A stretch of DNA of 64,000 nt, taken from NCBI GenBank assembly GCA_017450485.1, contig JAFSTN010000024.1, positions 62,001-126,000 on the forward strand. The letters run 5' to 3'. Position 1 is the first letter of the stretch, and each line of letters opens with the position of its first letter. The notes beneath the pieces were generated by a model. That model searched no databases, had not been told where the DNA came from, and worked only from the letters and a program-made list of their open reading frames with translations. The position numbers and the translations under genes were made by a program. Source of the stretch: Lachnospiraceae bacterium (GTDB lineage Bacteria > Bacillota > Clostridia > Lachnospirales > Lachnospiraceae). Positions 27,474 through 36,604 of this stretch are shown here, in pieces.

Positions 27474-27505
27474 AAGGGGATGTCGGGATCATCCGGCATC
27501 CCCTT
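27474..27505 (+). terminator. Intercistronic stem-loop after araN
   Basis: AAGGGGATGTCGG / CCGGCATCCCCTT form a 13-bp stem (one G-U pair) around GATCAT. No T-tract follows, so it likely stabilises the upstream mRNA or terminates only part of the transcripts. Two copies of ATAGTTTAC (27431-27439, 27460-27468) precede it. Confidence 0.65.
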
Positions 27506-27565
27506 CGGTAAACAGTATTAAGACAGAGAAGGTTTTTTATTTACTAATATAGGAGGATGAGATAA

Positions 27566-28462
27566 ATGAAGACCGGAAAATTCCTGTATTCACAAAAGGT
27601 TGCACCCTATGTGTTCGTGCTGCCGTTTATCCTCAGCTTCGCAATCTTTTGGATCTATCCCCTGATCACAGCTTTTACCATGAGTTTCCAGAAGATCACT
27701 CCTACGACCACGGATTGGGTGGGGATTACGAATTATGCGAAACTGCTTAAGGATAAAGTATTTCTTCTGGCAGTAAAGAACAGTGCTACATACATGTTCT
27801 TTACGCTTGTTTTACTTATACCTTTTCCAATGATCTTTGCCGTACTGATGGATTCCAAGATCGTCAAGGCAAAGGGTGTATGGAAAGCGATCCTGTATAT
27901 GCCGGCGCTTACTTCAGTAGTCATATCCGGTATGTTGTTCCGTCTGATGTTCACTGAGTATAAGACGGGACAGATGAATCTGATAACACAGGCCCTTGGC
28001 CTTGGAACATATAAATGGCTCAAAAACGGGTGGTCCGGAATGCTCGCTTTGCTGGTACTCGCCTGCTGGAGATGGACCGGAGTGAATATGCTCTACTTTC
28101 TGTCCGGACTTAAGGCCATTGATCCCGCTTTGTACGAGGCAGCCGATATAGACGGCGCAACCCCCGTACAGAAGTTCTTCCGTGTAACCCTGCCGCTGCT
28201 TAAACCCACCACTATATATGTGCTGACCATCTCCGTATATGCCGGTTTGGCCATGTTCCTTGAATCGTATATGTTATGGGCCGGTAATGCATCGCCGAAC
28301 AACATCGGTCTGACTATCGTCGGATACCTGTACAGACGAGGCATAGAGAAAAACGACATGGGTTATGCATGTGCGGTCGGAGTTGTACTGCTGATAGTCG
28401 CCCTGATCATCAACTTCGCACAGCTGATCATGAATGGAACATTCAAGAAGGAGGAAGACTGA
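27566..28462 (+). CDS. araP: ABC sugar permease, AraP-like
   Basis: 298 residues with six membrane helices of the MalF type. The coupling loop EAADIDGATPVQKFFRVTLP (about residue 190) is the EAA motif that contacts the ATPase. Translation starts at ATG after AGGAGG. It forms the permease pair with the next gene and receives substrate from the AraN-like lipoprotein. No ATPase gene lies in the locus; sugar transporters of this group commonly share one MsmX-like ATPase encoded elsewhere. Confidence 0.9.
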   Translation: MKTGKFLYSQKVAPYVFVLPFILSFAIFWIYPLITAFTMSFQKITPTTTDWVGITNYAKLLKDKVFLLAVKNSATYMFFTLVLLIPFPMIFAVLMDSKIVKAKGVWKAILYMPALTSVVISGMLFRLMFTEYKTGQMNLITQALGLGTYKWLKNGWSGMLALLVLACWRWTGVNMLYFLSGLKAIDPALYEAADIDGATPVQKFFRVTLPLLKPTTIYVLTISVYAGLAMFLESYMLWAGNASPNNIGLTIVGYLYRRGIEKNDMGYACAVGVVLLIVALIINFAQLIMNGTFKKEED

Positions 28463-28463
28463 T

Positions 28464-29339
28464 ATGGCTGAGACAAAACGCAGAGATCTTTCTCATACTC
28501 CTTCATTTAAGATAAAAACCATACTGGGCACCGGATTTTTCGTAGTCCTGTGCGTGATCATAGCCTTTCCGGTAGTAGCGGGCTTACTGGCTTCGTTCAG
28601 ACCCGGAACCGAACTTATCAGACGCGGATTGTCCATCGACTTCAACTTCACCACGATGACGACGGCCAATTACCGTTATCTGTTCGGCGGAAACGAGGAC
28701 AGCCGCAAGTACTTCATGTGGTATAAGAACTCGCTACTTATCGCGATCGTTTCGGTAGTCCTGACTCTTTTCATATGTTATTTCGTGGCATACGGACTGA
28801 CGATGTATGATTTCAAGCTCAGGAACCTGCTGTTTACACTGGTCATAGCGACCATGATGGTTCCTTTCGAGATCCTGATGCTTCCTATGTATAAGGAAGT
28901 CATAGCACTGAAACTTATCGATACCTATGCAGGTGTGATACTCCCTGGACTGTGCGGTGCGTCGACGATATTCTTTTTCAGACAGTATCTGTCTGGCCTG
29001 CCGAAAGAACTCCTGTCCGCGGCACGTATCGACGGCGCCAATGAATACTACATTTCCGTGAAGATAATACTCCCGCTGGCTAAGCCGGCATTCGCATCCA
29101 TGGGTATACTGTGTGCGATGGGTGTGTGGAATGCGATCCTCTGGCCACTGCTGGTACTTAAGGGAGCCGAGAAATTCACGCTTCCGATAGGACTTAATAC
29201 ACTGCTCACACCTTACGGAAACAATTACGATGTGCTGATCGCCGGATCAATGTTTGGAATCCTGCCGATATTTATTATTTTCCTTCTCTTCCAAAAGTAT
29301 ATAATAGATGGTATGACGGCCGGTGCGGTAAAGGGATGA
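28464..29339 (+). CDS. araQ: ABC sugar permease, AraQ-like
   Basis: 291 residues from ATG 28464, one base after the araP stop; GGAGG lies inside the end of araP. Six membrane helices of the MalG type, with the coupling loop SAARIDGANEYYISVKIILP (about residue 187). It completes the importer. A longer in-frame reading from 28434 lacks a ribosome binding site and overlaps araP. Confidence 0.9.
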   Translation: MAETKRRDLSHTPSFKIKTILGTGFFVVLCVIIAFPVVAGLLASFRPGTELIRRGLSIDFNFTTMTTANYRYLFGGNEDSRKYFMWYKNSLLIAIVSVVLTLFICYFVAYGLTMYDFKLRNLLFTLVIATMMVPFEILMLPMYKEVIALKLIDTYAGVILPGLCGASTIFFFRQYLSGLPKELLSAARIDGANEYYISVKIILPLAKPAFASMGILCAMGVWNAILWPLLVLKGAEKFTLPIGLNTLLTPYGNNYDVLIAGSMFGILPIFIIFLLFQKYIIDGMTAGAVKG

Positions 29340-29397
29340 TCCTGCTGCACTCAAAGCCCGGTGCGGATAAGCACGGAATAAATATTGGAGGTTACAA

Positions 29398-30915
29398 ATG
29401 GCAAAACTGGTTATTAACAATGAATCAAAGAAGAGCACGATAGCTCCCGAGATCTACGGACATTTCTCGGAGCACCTCGGCAGATGTATCTACGAGGGGC
29501 TCTATGTAGGCGAGAACTCCGACATCCCGAATGTAAACGGCATGCGTAAGGATGTGGTTGATGCCCTGAAGGAGATGAAGATCCCGGTACTTCGCTGGCC
29601 GGGCGGATGCTTTGCCGATGAGTATCACTGGATGGACGGCATCGGTCCCAAGGAAAAGCGTAAGAAGATGATAAACACCCACTGGGGCGGAGTCGTAGAG
29701 GACAACAGCTTCGGTACGCATGAGTTCTTTGAGCTCTGTAAGCAGCTGGGTTGCAAGACATATGTGAACATGAATGTCGGCAGCGGTACCGTACGTGAGA
29801 TGAGTGAATGGGTTGAATATATCACTTTCAACGGAGTCTCACCCATGGCTGATCTGCGCAAGGCAAACGGTCATGAGGAACCCTGGCAGCTTGATTATGT
29901 AGGAGTCGGCAACGAGAACTGGGGATGTGGCGGAAATATGCGCCCTCAGTACTATGCAGACCTCTATCGCAGATATCAGACATATGTGCGTGGATACGCA
30001 GGTGCATCTCCGATACAGAAGATCTGCTGCGGTGCGAACTCCAACGATTACGATTGGACACGCAAGGTGATGGAGACCTGTTTCGAGCACAGTGAGCCTC
30101 ATCAGCACGGCTTTATGGATGGTCTTTCACTTCATTATTACACTCTGCCCGAGACCGAGGATGACTGGAATTACAAGGGATCGGCTACCGATTTCACTGA
30201 GGAAGTATTCTATCAGACATTGAAGCGCGGTGTATATATGGAAGAACTCGTGACCAGACACGGTGCGATCATGGATCAGTTCGATCCGGATAAGAAGATC
30301 GGCATGATGGTAGACGAGTGGGGTATCTGGACTGATGTAGAGCCCGGTACCAATCCCGGATTCCTGTATCAGCAGAATACCATGAGAGATGCATTGGTTG
30401 CAGGAAACACGCTGAACATCTTCAACAAGCACTCTGACCGTGTGAAGATGGCGAACATCGCCCAGCTGATCAACGTACTTCAGTCAGTAATGCTGACTGA
30501 GGGTGCGAAGATGATCAAGACTCCTACCTATGCAGTATTCCATATGTATGCTGCACACCAGGGTGCGGAGCTGCTCTCCAGCGAGTTGCTTGAGGCAGGT
30601 ACAGTAGGAAGCGGAAAGAACGAACTGGCCAAGGTATATGAGTCCGTATCCGAGAAGGATGGCGTGATCACTGTCACACTTACCAATAACTCACTTGAAT
30701 CCTCCGAGGATGTAGAGATATCACTGGCCAAGGACGGTTCCGCATACAGCGTATGCGAAGCAAGTGCGGTCACAGGCAAGATGAACGCACACAACACTTT
30801 CGAGGCTCCCGATGTGGTTAAGGAAGAAGCATTTACCGCATATTCAAAGAATTCCGATGGTATCAAAGTCACTCTTCCCGCCTGCAGCGTAGTGAGTGTG
30901 AGACTTAAGAAATAA
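29398..30915 (+). CDS. abfA: Alpha-L-arabinofuranosidase, GH51
   Basis: 505 residues, the normal family length, no signal peptide, GGAGG before ATG. TIM barrel plus C-terminal beta domain. Acid/base Glu173 in GVGNENWGCGG and nucleophile Glu307 in MMVDEWGIW are present; RWPGGCFADEYHW (residues 66-78) is the usual GH51 N-terminal signature. Removes terminal arabinofuranosyl residues from imported arabino-oligosaccharides or arabinoxylan fragments in the cytoplasm. Last gene of the transporter operon; a strong terminator follows. Confidence 0.95.
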   Translation: MAKLVINNESKKSTIAPEIYGHFSEHLGRCIYEGLYVGENSDIPNVNGMRKDVVDALKEMKIPVLRWPGGCFADEYHWMDGIGPKEKRKKMINTHWGGVVEDNSFGTHEFFELCKQLGCKTYVNMNVGSGTVREMSEWVEYITFNGVSPMADLRKANGHEEPWQLDYVGVGNENWGCGGNMRPQYYADLYRRYQTYVRGYAGASPIQKICCGANSNDYDWTRKVMETCFEHSEPHQHGFMDGLSLHYYTLPETEDDWNYKGSATDFTEEVFYQTLKRGVYMEELVTRHGAIMDQFDPDKKIGMMVDEWGIWTDVEPGTNPGFLYQQNTMRDALVAGNTLNIFNKHSDRVKMANIAQLINVLQSVMLTEGAKMIKTPTYAVFHMYAAHQGAELLSSELLEAGTVGSGKNELAKVYESVSEKDGVITVTLTNNSLESSEDVEISLAKDGSAYSVCEASAVTGKMNAHNTFEAPDVVKEEAFTAYSKNSDGIKVTLPACSVVSVRLKK

Positions 30916-30935
30916 TTATTCCCATGTAAGAAGGG

Positions 30936-30968
30936 GGCTCCTGACCGGTATCCGGCAGGAGCCTTTTT
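30936..30968 (+). terminator. Intrinsic terminator of the arabinan transporter operon
   Basis: Stem GGCTCCTG.CCGG / CCGG.CAGGAGCC followed by CTTTTT, 20 bases after the GH51 stop. Confidence 0.9.
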
Positions 30969-30991
30969 GCATCATGTGATATCATAGACAT

Positions 30992-31564
30992 ATGTATGAT
31001 TATGAACTGATCAGGTCCAGACGCAGATCGATAGCCATAGAGATCGACCGTACAGGTTCGATCCAAGTACGTGCTCCGTATAATGTCGGAAACATGAAGA
31101 TACGGCAGTTCGTGGAGGATAAGTCTGCCTGGATAGATAAGACTCTTAAAAAGATCGAGGAGACAAGGCTGTCGGACGAGGTGATAAGTACCGACAGGCT
31201 GCCGTCGCTGACGGAAACCGATATCAGGACACTTACCGAGGAAGCGGGGAGAGTGATCCCCGGTCGTGTAGCATATTGGGCCGGCGAGATAGGTGTCTCT
31301 TACGGCCGTATCACCATCCGTCACCAGAGATCCCGCTGGGGCAGCTGCTCGGCAAAGGGGAATCTGAACTTCAACTGCCTGCTGATGCAAGCCCCTCCGG
31401 AGATACTTGACTATGTCATTATTCATGAACTGTGCCACCGCAGGCATATGAACCATTCCCGCGAGTTCTGGGATGAGGTGGGGAGGTTCTGTCCGGAATA
31501 TAAGACCAGACGCAGATGGCTGCGCGAGAACGGCAACGAACTGATGACGAAGGAGTTTATATAA
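30992..31564 (+). CDS. YgjP/DUF45-type zinc metalloprotease
   Basis: 190 residues. Seen: RHQRSRWGSCS (about residue 110) and the zinc motif IIHELCHRRHMNHS (about residue 141-154), with the downstream acidic site FWDEV; this is the SprT-like/WLM-related YgjP family, of unknown substrate. The ATG has no Shine-Dalgarno sequence. An extended -10 (TGATATCAT, 30977-30985) ends six bases before it, so the mRNA may be leaderless. The stop TAA overlaps the ATG of the next gene by one base. Confidence 0.88.
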   Translation: MYDYELIRSRRRSIAIEIDRTGSIQVRAPYNVGNMKIRQFVEDKSAWIDKTLKKIEETRLSDEVISTDRLPSLTETDIRTLTEEAGRVIPGRVAYWAGEIGVSYGRITIRHQRSRWGSCSAKGNLNFNCLLMQAPPEILDYVIIHELCHRRHMNHSREFWDEVGRFCPEYKTRRRWLRENGNELMTKEFI

Positions 31565-33069
31565 TGATAGAAGTCCTGTCTGTTGACAATATGAGGAAAA
31601 GTGACGCTGCAACCATATCCGGAGGAGTGCCCGGTGCGGAGCTCATGATGCGTGCCGCGCAGGGTGTGTATGAATCAGTTGACTGGAAACCACCCGTAGC
31701 GATCGTATGCGGCAGCGGAAATAACGCCGGAGACGGCTATGCGCTGGCGCTTCTTTTGCATAAGGAGGGCATGGATTGCGACATATTTTTGCTGAGTGAC
31801 AGGTTTTCGGAGGACGGCAGATATTATTATGAAAAATGTGTGAGCGAGGGGATTCCGGTTATACACTTTGATGAAGGCGAAGATCCGGATGATAAGGGCA
31901 TCTGTGACTTAAGCTCCTACGGGACCGTTGTGGACTGTATACTGGGCACCGGTTTTTCCGGGCATGTGCGTGACGATGTATCCCGTGCGATAGATATTAT
32001 CAATGACAGTGGAGCTTATGTGGTATCCGTGGATATCAACAGCGGATTAAACGGTGATACAGGGATGGCAGATAAGTGTGTGATATCAGATCTGACCGTA
32101 TCCATAGGCAGTTTCAAGCCCGGACATTTCCTTAATATGGCAAAAGATGTCATGAAGTCGTGCGTAAATTGTGATATAGGCATAGAACCCGCAGACGGGC
32201 CGTACTACCTGATCGAAAAAGAGGATATACAGAAGATCCTGGGTATCAGAAAGAACTTCTCCAATAAGGGATCATACGGGTATACCGCTCTGATCGGCGG
32301 ATCAAAGAAATACAGCGGAGCGATACGTCTGGCATATATGGCAAATGCTGCCATGCGCTCAGGCGCGGGAGTGGTCAAAGTCGGTCTGCCGGAGTATCTC
32401 AGTCATGATGTTATCCCGCATATACTGGAGAGTACCATATATCCGCTGACTGATCGTGATGGCGAGCTGGTTTACGATGAGGAGCAGATCGATGATCTCA
32501 TACGTAATACGAAAACGGTCGCATTCGGTATGGGGATCGGTATATCTGATGATACAGAGGCTGTCCTGCAGCACCTTCTGAAGTGTTACAGCGGAAGGCT
32601 GATCATAGATGCCGACGGACTGACGCTGTTATCCCATATGGACCGGGATCTGATCCGGTCTTCACCGGCAACAGTCATACTCACACCTCATATTAAGGAG
32701 TTTTCCAGACTGACCGGTATGAGTATTGATGATATCCTCCGAGCCCCCATAGATATGGCGAAACAATATGCATCGGAAACCGGAACGATAGTATTATTGA
32801 AAGGACCGGCCACCATAGTTACAGACGGTATGCAGGTAATAATATCGGATACAGGCTGTCCCGGCATGGCCACTGCCGGTAGCGGTGACGTGTTGTCAGG
32901 GATATTAGCGGCAGTCTGCGCATATGTGGCGGATCCACTCGAAGCCGTGGCAACAGGTGCATATATCAACGGACGCGCAGGTGAGCTGGCCGAAGAAAGA
33001 TATGGAGCTGTAAGTATGGTTGCGGGAGACACAGTATCCTGCATCGCAGACGCAATAAGATGCAACTGA
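31564..33069 (+). CDS. nnrD: Bifunctional NAD(P)HX epimerase / ADP-dependent dehydratase
   Basis: 501 residues from ATG 31564, coupled to the YgjP gene (TAATG) with AAGGAG upstream. Repairs hydrated NADH and NADPH. N-terminal YjeF domain (about 1-205): VSVDNMRKSD, the CGSGNNAGDGYALALLL loop and VSVDINSGLNGDTG, which together mark the epimerase. C-terminal ribokinase-like domain (about 220-495): GSKKYSGAIRLAYMAN, VILTPHIKEFSRL and GMATAGSGDVLSGILAAV, the last with the catalytic Asp. Both halves look intact, so both activities are predicted. Confidence 0.92.
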   Translation: MIEVLSVDNMRKSDAATISGGVPGAELMMRAAQGVYESVDWKPPVAIVCGSGNNAGDGYALALLLHKEGMDCDIFLLSDRFSEDGRYYYEKCVSEGIPVIHFDEGEDPDDKGICDLSSYGTVVDCILGTGFSGHVRDDVSRAIDIINDSGAYVVSVDINSGLNGDTGMADKCVISDLTVSIGSFKPGHFLNMAKDVMKSCVNCDIGIEPADGPYYLIEKEDIQKILGIRKNFSNKGSYGYTALIGGSKKYSGAIRLAYMANAAMRSGAGVVKVGLPEYLSHDVIPHILESTIYPLTDRDGELVYDEEQIDDLIRNTKTVAFGMGIGISDDTEAVLQHLLKCYSGRLIIDADGLTLLSHMDRDLIRSSPATVILTPHIKEFSRLTGMSIDDILRAPIDMAKQYASETGTIVLLKGPATIVTDGMQVIISDTGCPGMATAGSGDVLSGILAAVCAYVADPLEAVATGAYINGRAGELAEERYGAVSMVAGDTVSCIADAIRCN

Positions 33070-33114
33070 GCACGGAATACTTAATTTTGGACATGTTTCA
33101 GACAAAGAGAGCAG

Positions 33115-33143
33115 TTGCGTCTTAACCCAAATAATAGTAAACT
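33115..33143 (+). promoter_or_regulatory. Possible promoter of the DUF975/SPFH cluster
   Basis: TTGCGT (33115-33120), 17 bases, TAAACT (33138-33143) in the 137-base gap before the DUF975 gene. Weak match. Confidence 0.3.
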
Positions 33144-33206
33144 CTTTATAGTTGTGGCTTTATATGGGTCGCACGAAAATTGCGAATCCGAGAGGAGGAA
33201 ATGAAA

Positions 33207-34064
33207 ATGTGGAATCGTAAAGACATGAAGGCAAAGGGCAAACTTGCTTTCAAGGCAAACTATTGGAGATGTGTACTTGTAGCATTCATAGGTATTGTCA
33301 TAGCCGGTGCTCTGGGTGGTTATGGTGGCGGAAGAGCTTCCTCGGTCAGCACCAGTGAAGAGGGTATGACAGCTCTTATGAATGGTGACATTGCACAGTA
33401 TTACGGATTGATTCTGGGTGTGATCGGATCGATCATGCTGATCGCTGTGATCGTCAGCATTTTGATCTACTATCCCCTTGTTGTAGGTGTTAACAGATTC
33501 TTCATCGTTAACAGGACCCAGCCCGCAGAGGTTGGTGAGGTTGGTTATGGCTTCAAGAATTTTGGCCGTTCCGTTCTGGGACTCCTGCTCAGCGAACTCC
33601 TGATCTTCCTGGGATGTCTTGTAGTGATCCCCGGTATCATCCTGTCATATTCTTATCGTCTGGTACCTTATATCATAGCTGATGATCCGACAATCTCAGC
33701 TACCGATGCAATCAAGAAGTCACGTGAGATGATGAAGGGTTATAAGTGGAAGAGCTTTGTACTTGACTTAAGCTTTATCGGATGGATCTTCCTGACAGCG
33801 ATCACATTCGGTCTGGTAGGTATCTTCTATGCATATCCTTATATGTACGCTACATATGCCGAGATGTATAAGGTTGTTTCCGGCAGCGATCAGCCCGCAC
33901 CGGTCAGCGATAATCAGTTCATCAATACCATCAACAACGCCAGTGATGCAGTAGGCGATGCAGTGGAGAATACCGTAGAGAAGGTTGTTGATAAGGTCGG
34001 TGACGTAGCCGAGGCAGCAGGCGATGCGGTAGCTGATGTAGTGGATAACATCAAGAAAGACTGA
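33207..34064 (+). CDS. DUF975 integral membrane protein
   Basis: 285 residues from ATG 33207, eight bases after AGAGGAGG; ATG 33201 is too close to the ribosome binding site. Residues about 1-20 (WNRKDMKAKGKLAFKANYW) and the later LVPYIIADDPTISATDAIKKSREMM are the marks of DUF975. About five membrane helices. The last 60 residues are a soluble amphipathic stretch of Val/Asp/Ala repeats (VGDAVENTVEKVVDKVGD), possibly a coiled coil. The family has no settled function; here it heads a cluster with an SPFH protein and a zinc-ribbon protein, which hints at a membrane-organising or envelope-stress role. Confidence 0.85.
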   Translation: MWNRKDMKAKGKLAFKANYWRCVLVAFIGIVIAGALGGYGGGRASSVSTSEEGMTALMNGDIAQYYGLILGVIGSIMLIAVIVSILIYYPLVVGVNRFFIVNRTQPAEVGEVGYGFKNFGRSVLGLLLSELLIFLGCLVVIPGIILSYSYRLVPYIIADDPTISATDAIKKSREMMKGYKWKSFVLDLSFIGWIFLTAITFGLVGIFYAYPYMYATYAEMYKVVSGSDQPAPVSDNQFINTINNASDAVGDAVENTVEKVVDKVGDVAEAAGDAVADVVDNIKKD

Positions 34065-34097
34065 TAAATCTTTACTTATATAATTAGGAGGTAGATT

Positions 34098-35414
34098 ATG
34101 GGATTAATATCAGCAGCTTTAGGGGCAGCAAGCGGCGTAATGGCCGACCAGTGGAAAGAGTACTTCTACTGTGAAGCATTACCCGAGACAGTGATCATGA
34201 CAAAGGGACATAAGAGAGAGACCGGCCGCGGATCCAATAACGGCAGCGACAATATCATCTCCAACGGTTCCGTGATTGCAGTAGCTGACGGACAGTGCAT
34301 GATCATCGTAGATCAGGGCAAGGTTACTGAGATATGTGCCGAGCCCGGTGAGTTCAAATATGACTCATCTTCCGAACCTTCGATCTTTACAGGCAGTCTG
34401 GGGGAGGGTATCAAGCAGACATTTGCCAACATCGGTAAGAGATTTACTTTCGGTGGTGAGGCTCCGAAGGATCAGAGAGTATACTTCTTCAATACCAAGG
34501 AGCTGATCGGCAACAAGTACGGTACCCCCAATCCCGTACCTTTCCGTGTGGTTGACGAGCGTGCAGGCATCGATATGGATATCTCCATGAAGTGCTTCGG
34601 CGAGTACAGCTACCGTGTATGCGATCCTATCCTGTTCTATACCAATGTATGCGGAAACGCAGCTCAGGATTATAAGAGAGAGCAGCTTGACGGTATGCTC
34701 AAGACCGAGCTTCTGACAGCTCTTCAACCTGCATTTGCAAAGATCTCCGAGATGGGTATCAGATATTCTGCTATCCCCGGACATACCACAGAGCTTGCTG
34801 ATGCCCTGAATGAAGTCCTTTCCAAGAAATGGAAAGAGCTCAGAGGTATCGAGATAGTATCCTTCGGCGTATCCTCTATCAAGGCTGATGAGGAAGACGA
34901 AAAGACCCTTAAGGAGCTTCAGAAGGCAGCAGCTTATACAAATCCGAACCTGGCAGCAGCAGCTATGGTCAATGCTACATCCAATGCTATGCAGACTGCA
35001 GCAGGCAACTCAGGCGGTGCAGCTATCGGATTTATGGGCATGAATATGGCACAGCAGGCAGGCGGTATCAACGCTCAGAACCTGTATGCCATGGGCGCAC
35101 AGCAGCAGGCACAGCAGCAGGCAGCTCCTGCTCCCGCAGCGGTAGCCGGTTGGGATTGTGCATGCGGTCAGAAGAATATCACCGGGAATTTCTGTCCCGA
35201 GTGCGGAGCTAAGCGTCCCGAGACCAGCGGTTGGACATGCTCCTGCGGTACCGTAAACCAGGGTAAGTTCTGTACATCATGCGGTGCAGCCAAGCCCGCA
35301 GGCGCTCCTCAGTACAAGTGCGACAAGTGCGGATGGATGCCTGAAGATCCCGCTAATCCTCCGAAGTTCTGCCCTGAGTGCGGCGATCCTTTCGGGGATG
35401 AAGATCTTGTATAA
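34098..35414 (+). CDS. SPFH-domain protein with three C-terminal zinc ribbons (YdjI-like)
   Basis: 438 residues, AGGAGG before ATG. Residues about 20-280 match the SPFH/band-7 group that includes Bacillus YdjI (databases also call it virion core protein-like; no phage context is present). A Gln/Ala-rich linker follows (about 310-345), then three zinc ribbons: WDCACG...FCPECG (about 351), WTCSCG...FCTSCG (about 378) and YKCDKCG...FCPECG (about 406). SPFH proteins assemble on membranes as scaffolds; in B. subtilis YdjI works with YdjG, YdjH and PspA. No pspA is in the window. A hairpin follows the gene. Confidence 0.85.
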   Translation: MGLISAALGAASGVMADQWKEYFYCEALPETVIMTKGHKRETGRGSNNGSDNIISNGSVIAVADGQCMIIVDQGKVTEICAEPGEFKYDSSSEPSIFTGSLGEGIKQTFANIGKRFTFGGEAPKDQRVYFFNTKELIGNKYGTPNPVPFRVVDERAGIDMDISMKCFGEYSYRVCDPILFYTNVCGNAAQDYKREQLDGMLKTELLTALQPAFAKISEMGIRYSAIPGHTTELADALNEVLSKKWKELRGIEIVSFGVSSIKADEEDEKTLKELQKAAAYTNPNLAAAAMVNATSNAMQTAAGNSGGAAIGFMGMNMAQQAGGINAQNLYAMGAQQQAQQQAAPAPAAVAGWDCACGQKNITGNFCPECGAKRPETSGWTCSCGTVNQGKFCTSCGAAKPAGAPQYKCDKCGWMPEDPANPPKFCPECGDPFGDEDLV

Positions 35415-35438
35415 TACGGCAACATAAGGATTATTACG

Positions 35439-35468
35439 GACATCAGGGGTCTAAGGGCTCCTGATGTC
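35439..35468 (+). repeat. Intercistronic hairpin
   Basis: GACATCAGG / CCTGATGTC, a perfect 9-bp stem with a 12-base loop, between the SPFH and zinc-ribbon genes. Without a T-tract it is probably an mRNA-stability or partial-terminator element. Confidence 0.6.
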
Positions 35469-35488
35469 GTTATATAAGAGGAGAAAGA

Positions 35489-36589
35489 ATGGCATCTCAG
35501 ATAAACAATTATCAATGTCCTGCCTGCACAGGTCCGCTTCATTATGTGGGAACCAGCGATAAGCTTGAATGTGATTATTGCGGCAGTTCCTTTTCCATAC
35601 CGGAGATAGAGAAGCTCTACGCAGAGCAGGAAGCTAAAGCAAAAGAGGAATATGCGGCCGCTCAGGCAGCAGGCGAAGGATGGGACAACTCCAATCTCAC
35701 CTCATGGGGGGAGGAAGCAAACGGTATTAAGGTATACAGCTGTCCGTCTTGCGGAGCCGAACTCATAACCGATGAGACCACTGCAGCCAGTTGTTGCCCG
35801 TATTGCGGTAACAATAATGTAGTTCCCGGGCAGTTCGAAGATACACTTAAGCCGGATAAGATCATACCCTTCAAGATCACGAAGGAACAGGCTATCGCCG
35901 GACTTCAGGAACACTATAAGGGAAAGAAACTCCTGCCGAAGTCCTTTGTATCAGGCAACAGCGTACAGGAGATCACGGGTGTGTATGTACCCTTCTGGCT
36001 TTTCGACGGTTCGGCGAGTGCGGACGTACAGTATCGTGCGGAAAAAACCCACAGTGAGCGTCACGGTGATGATGAGATCATCTATACCGAGCATTGGGAT
36101 GTAGCACGTTCCGGTCATGCGGCTTTCGAGGATGTACCCGTAGACGCATCGAGTAAGATGCCTTCCGGTCATATGGATTCGATCGAACCCTATGATTACA
36201 GTGACTTAAGAGACTTTTCCACTGCTTATCTGCCCGGTTTCCTGGCTGATAAGTATGATATCAGCATCGAGGACTCCGCATCCAGAGCGGATGTGAGATT
36301 CGAGAATACGATCCTGTCAGACCTGGCTCAGACCGTAACGGGATACAGTTCCGTACAGGTGGCCGACAAGCGGGTTCGCATTAAGCGCGGCAAAGTAGAA
36401 TATGCGCTTTTCCCTGTATGGATGCTTTCGACCAAGTGGAATGACCAGACATATACGTTCGCAATGAACGGACAGACCGGCAAGATGGTCGGAGATCTGC
36501 CGATAGACAAGGGCAGACTTGTGGGCATGTTCTTTAAGTGGTTCATACCTGCTGCTATTCTCTGTGGACTGTTCCAGATGTTTCTGTAG
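35489..36589 (+). CDS. Double zinc-ribbon, single-helix membrane protein (YdjG-like)
   Basis: 366 residues, AGAGGAGA before ATG. Two zinc ribbons: YQCPAC...CDYCG (about residues 8-31) and YSCPSCG...CCPYCG (about 84-110). The middle part holds DKIIPFKITKEQA and VYVPFWLFDG, and the end MFPVW-like stretch (LFPVWMLSTKW) and MNGQTGKMVGDLP; these blocks recur in the protein at 56527. One C-terminal membrane helix (about 345-364). Annotated elsewhere as TFIIB-type zinc-ribbon or, misleadingly, PriA-like; no helicase motifs are present. Probably a membrane-associated partner of the SPFH protein. Confidence 0.8.
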   Translation: MASQINNYQCPACTGPLHYVGTSDKLECDYCGSSFSIPEIEKLYAEQEAKAKEEYAAAQAAGEGWDNSNLTSWGEEANGIKVYSCPSCGAELITDETTAASCCPYCGNNNVVPGQFEDTLKPDKIIPFKITKEQAIAGLQEHYKGKKLLPKSFVSGNSVQEITGVYVPFWLFDGSASADVQYRAEKTHSERHGDDEIIYTEHWDVARSGHAAFEDVPVDASSKMPSGHMDSIEPYDYSDLRDFSTAYLPGFLADKYDISIEDSASRADVRFENTILSDLAQTVTGYSSVQVADKRVRIKRGKVEYALFPVWMLSTKWNDQTYTFAMNGQTGKMVGDLPIDKGRLVGMFFKWFIPAAILCGLFQMFL

Positions 36590-36604
36590 GGAGGGGATTG
36601 GAAT

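Noticed and set aside
34098-35414. Phage origin of the SPFH protein (virion-core-like label)
   Set aside because: No phage genes or attachment sites are nearby and the band-7 plus zinc-ribbon design is a chromosomal Firmicute type.
35489-36589. PriA-like helicase function for the zinc-ribbon protein
   Set aside because: No Walker or helicase motifs are present; only the zinc ribbons give that resemblance.
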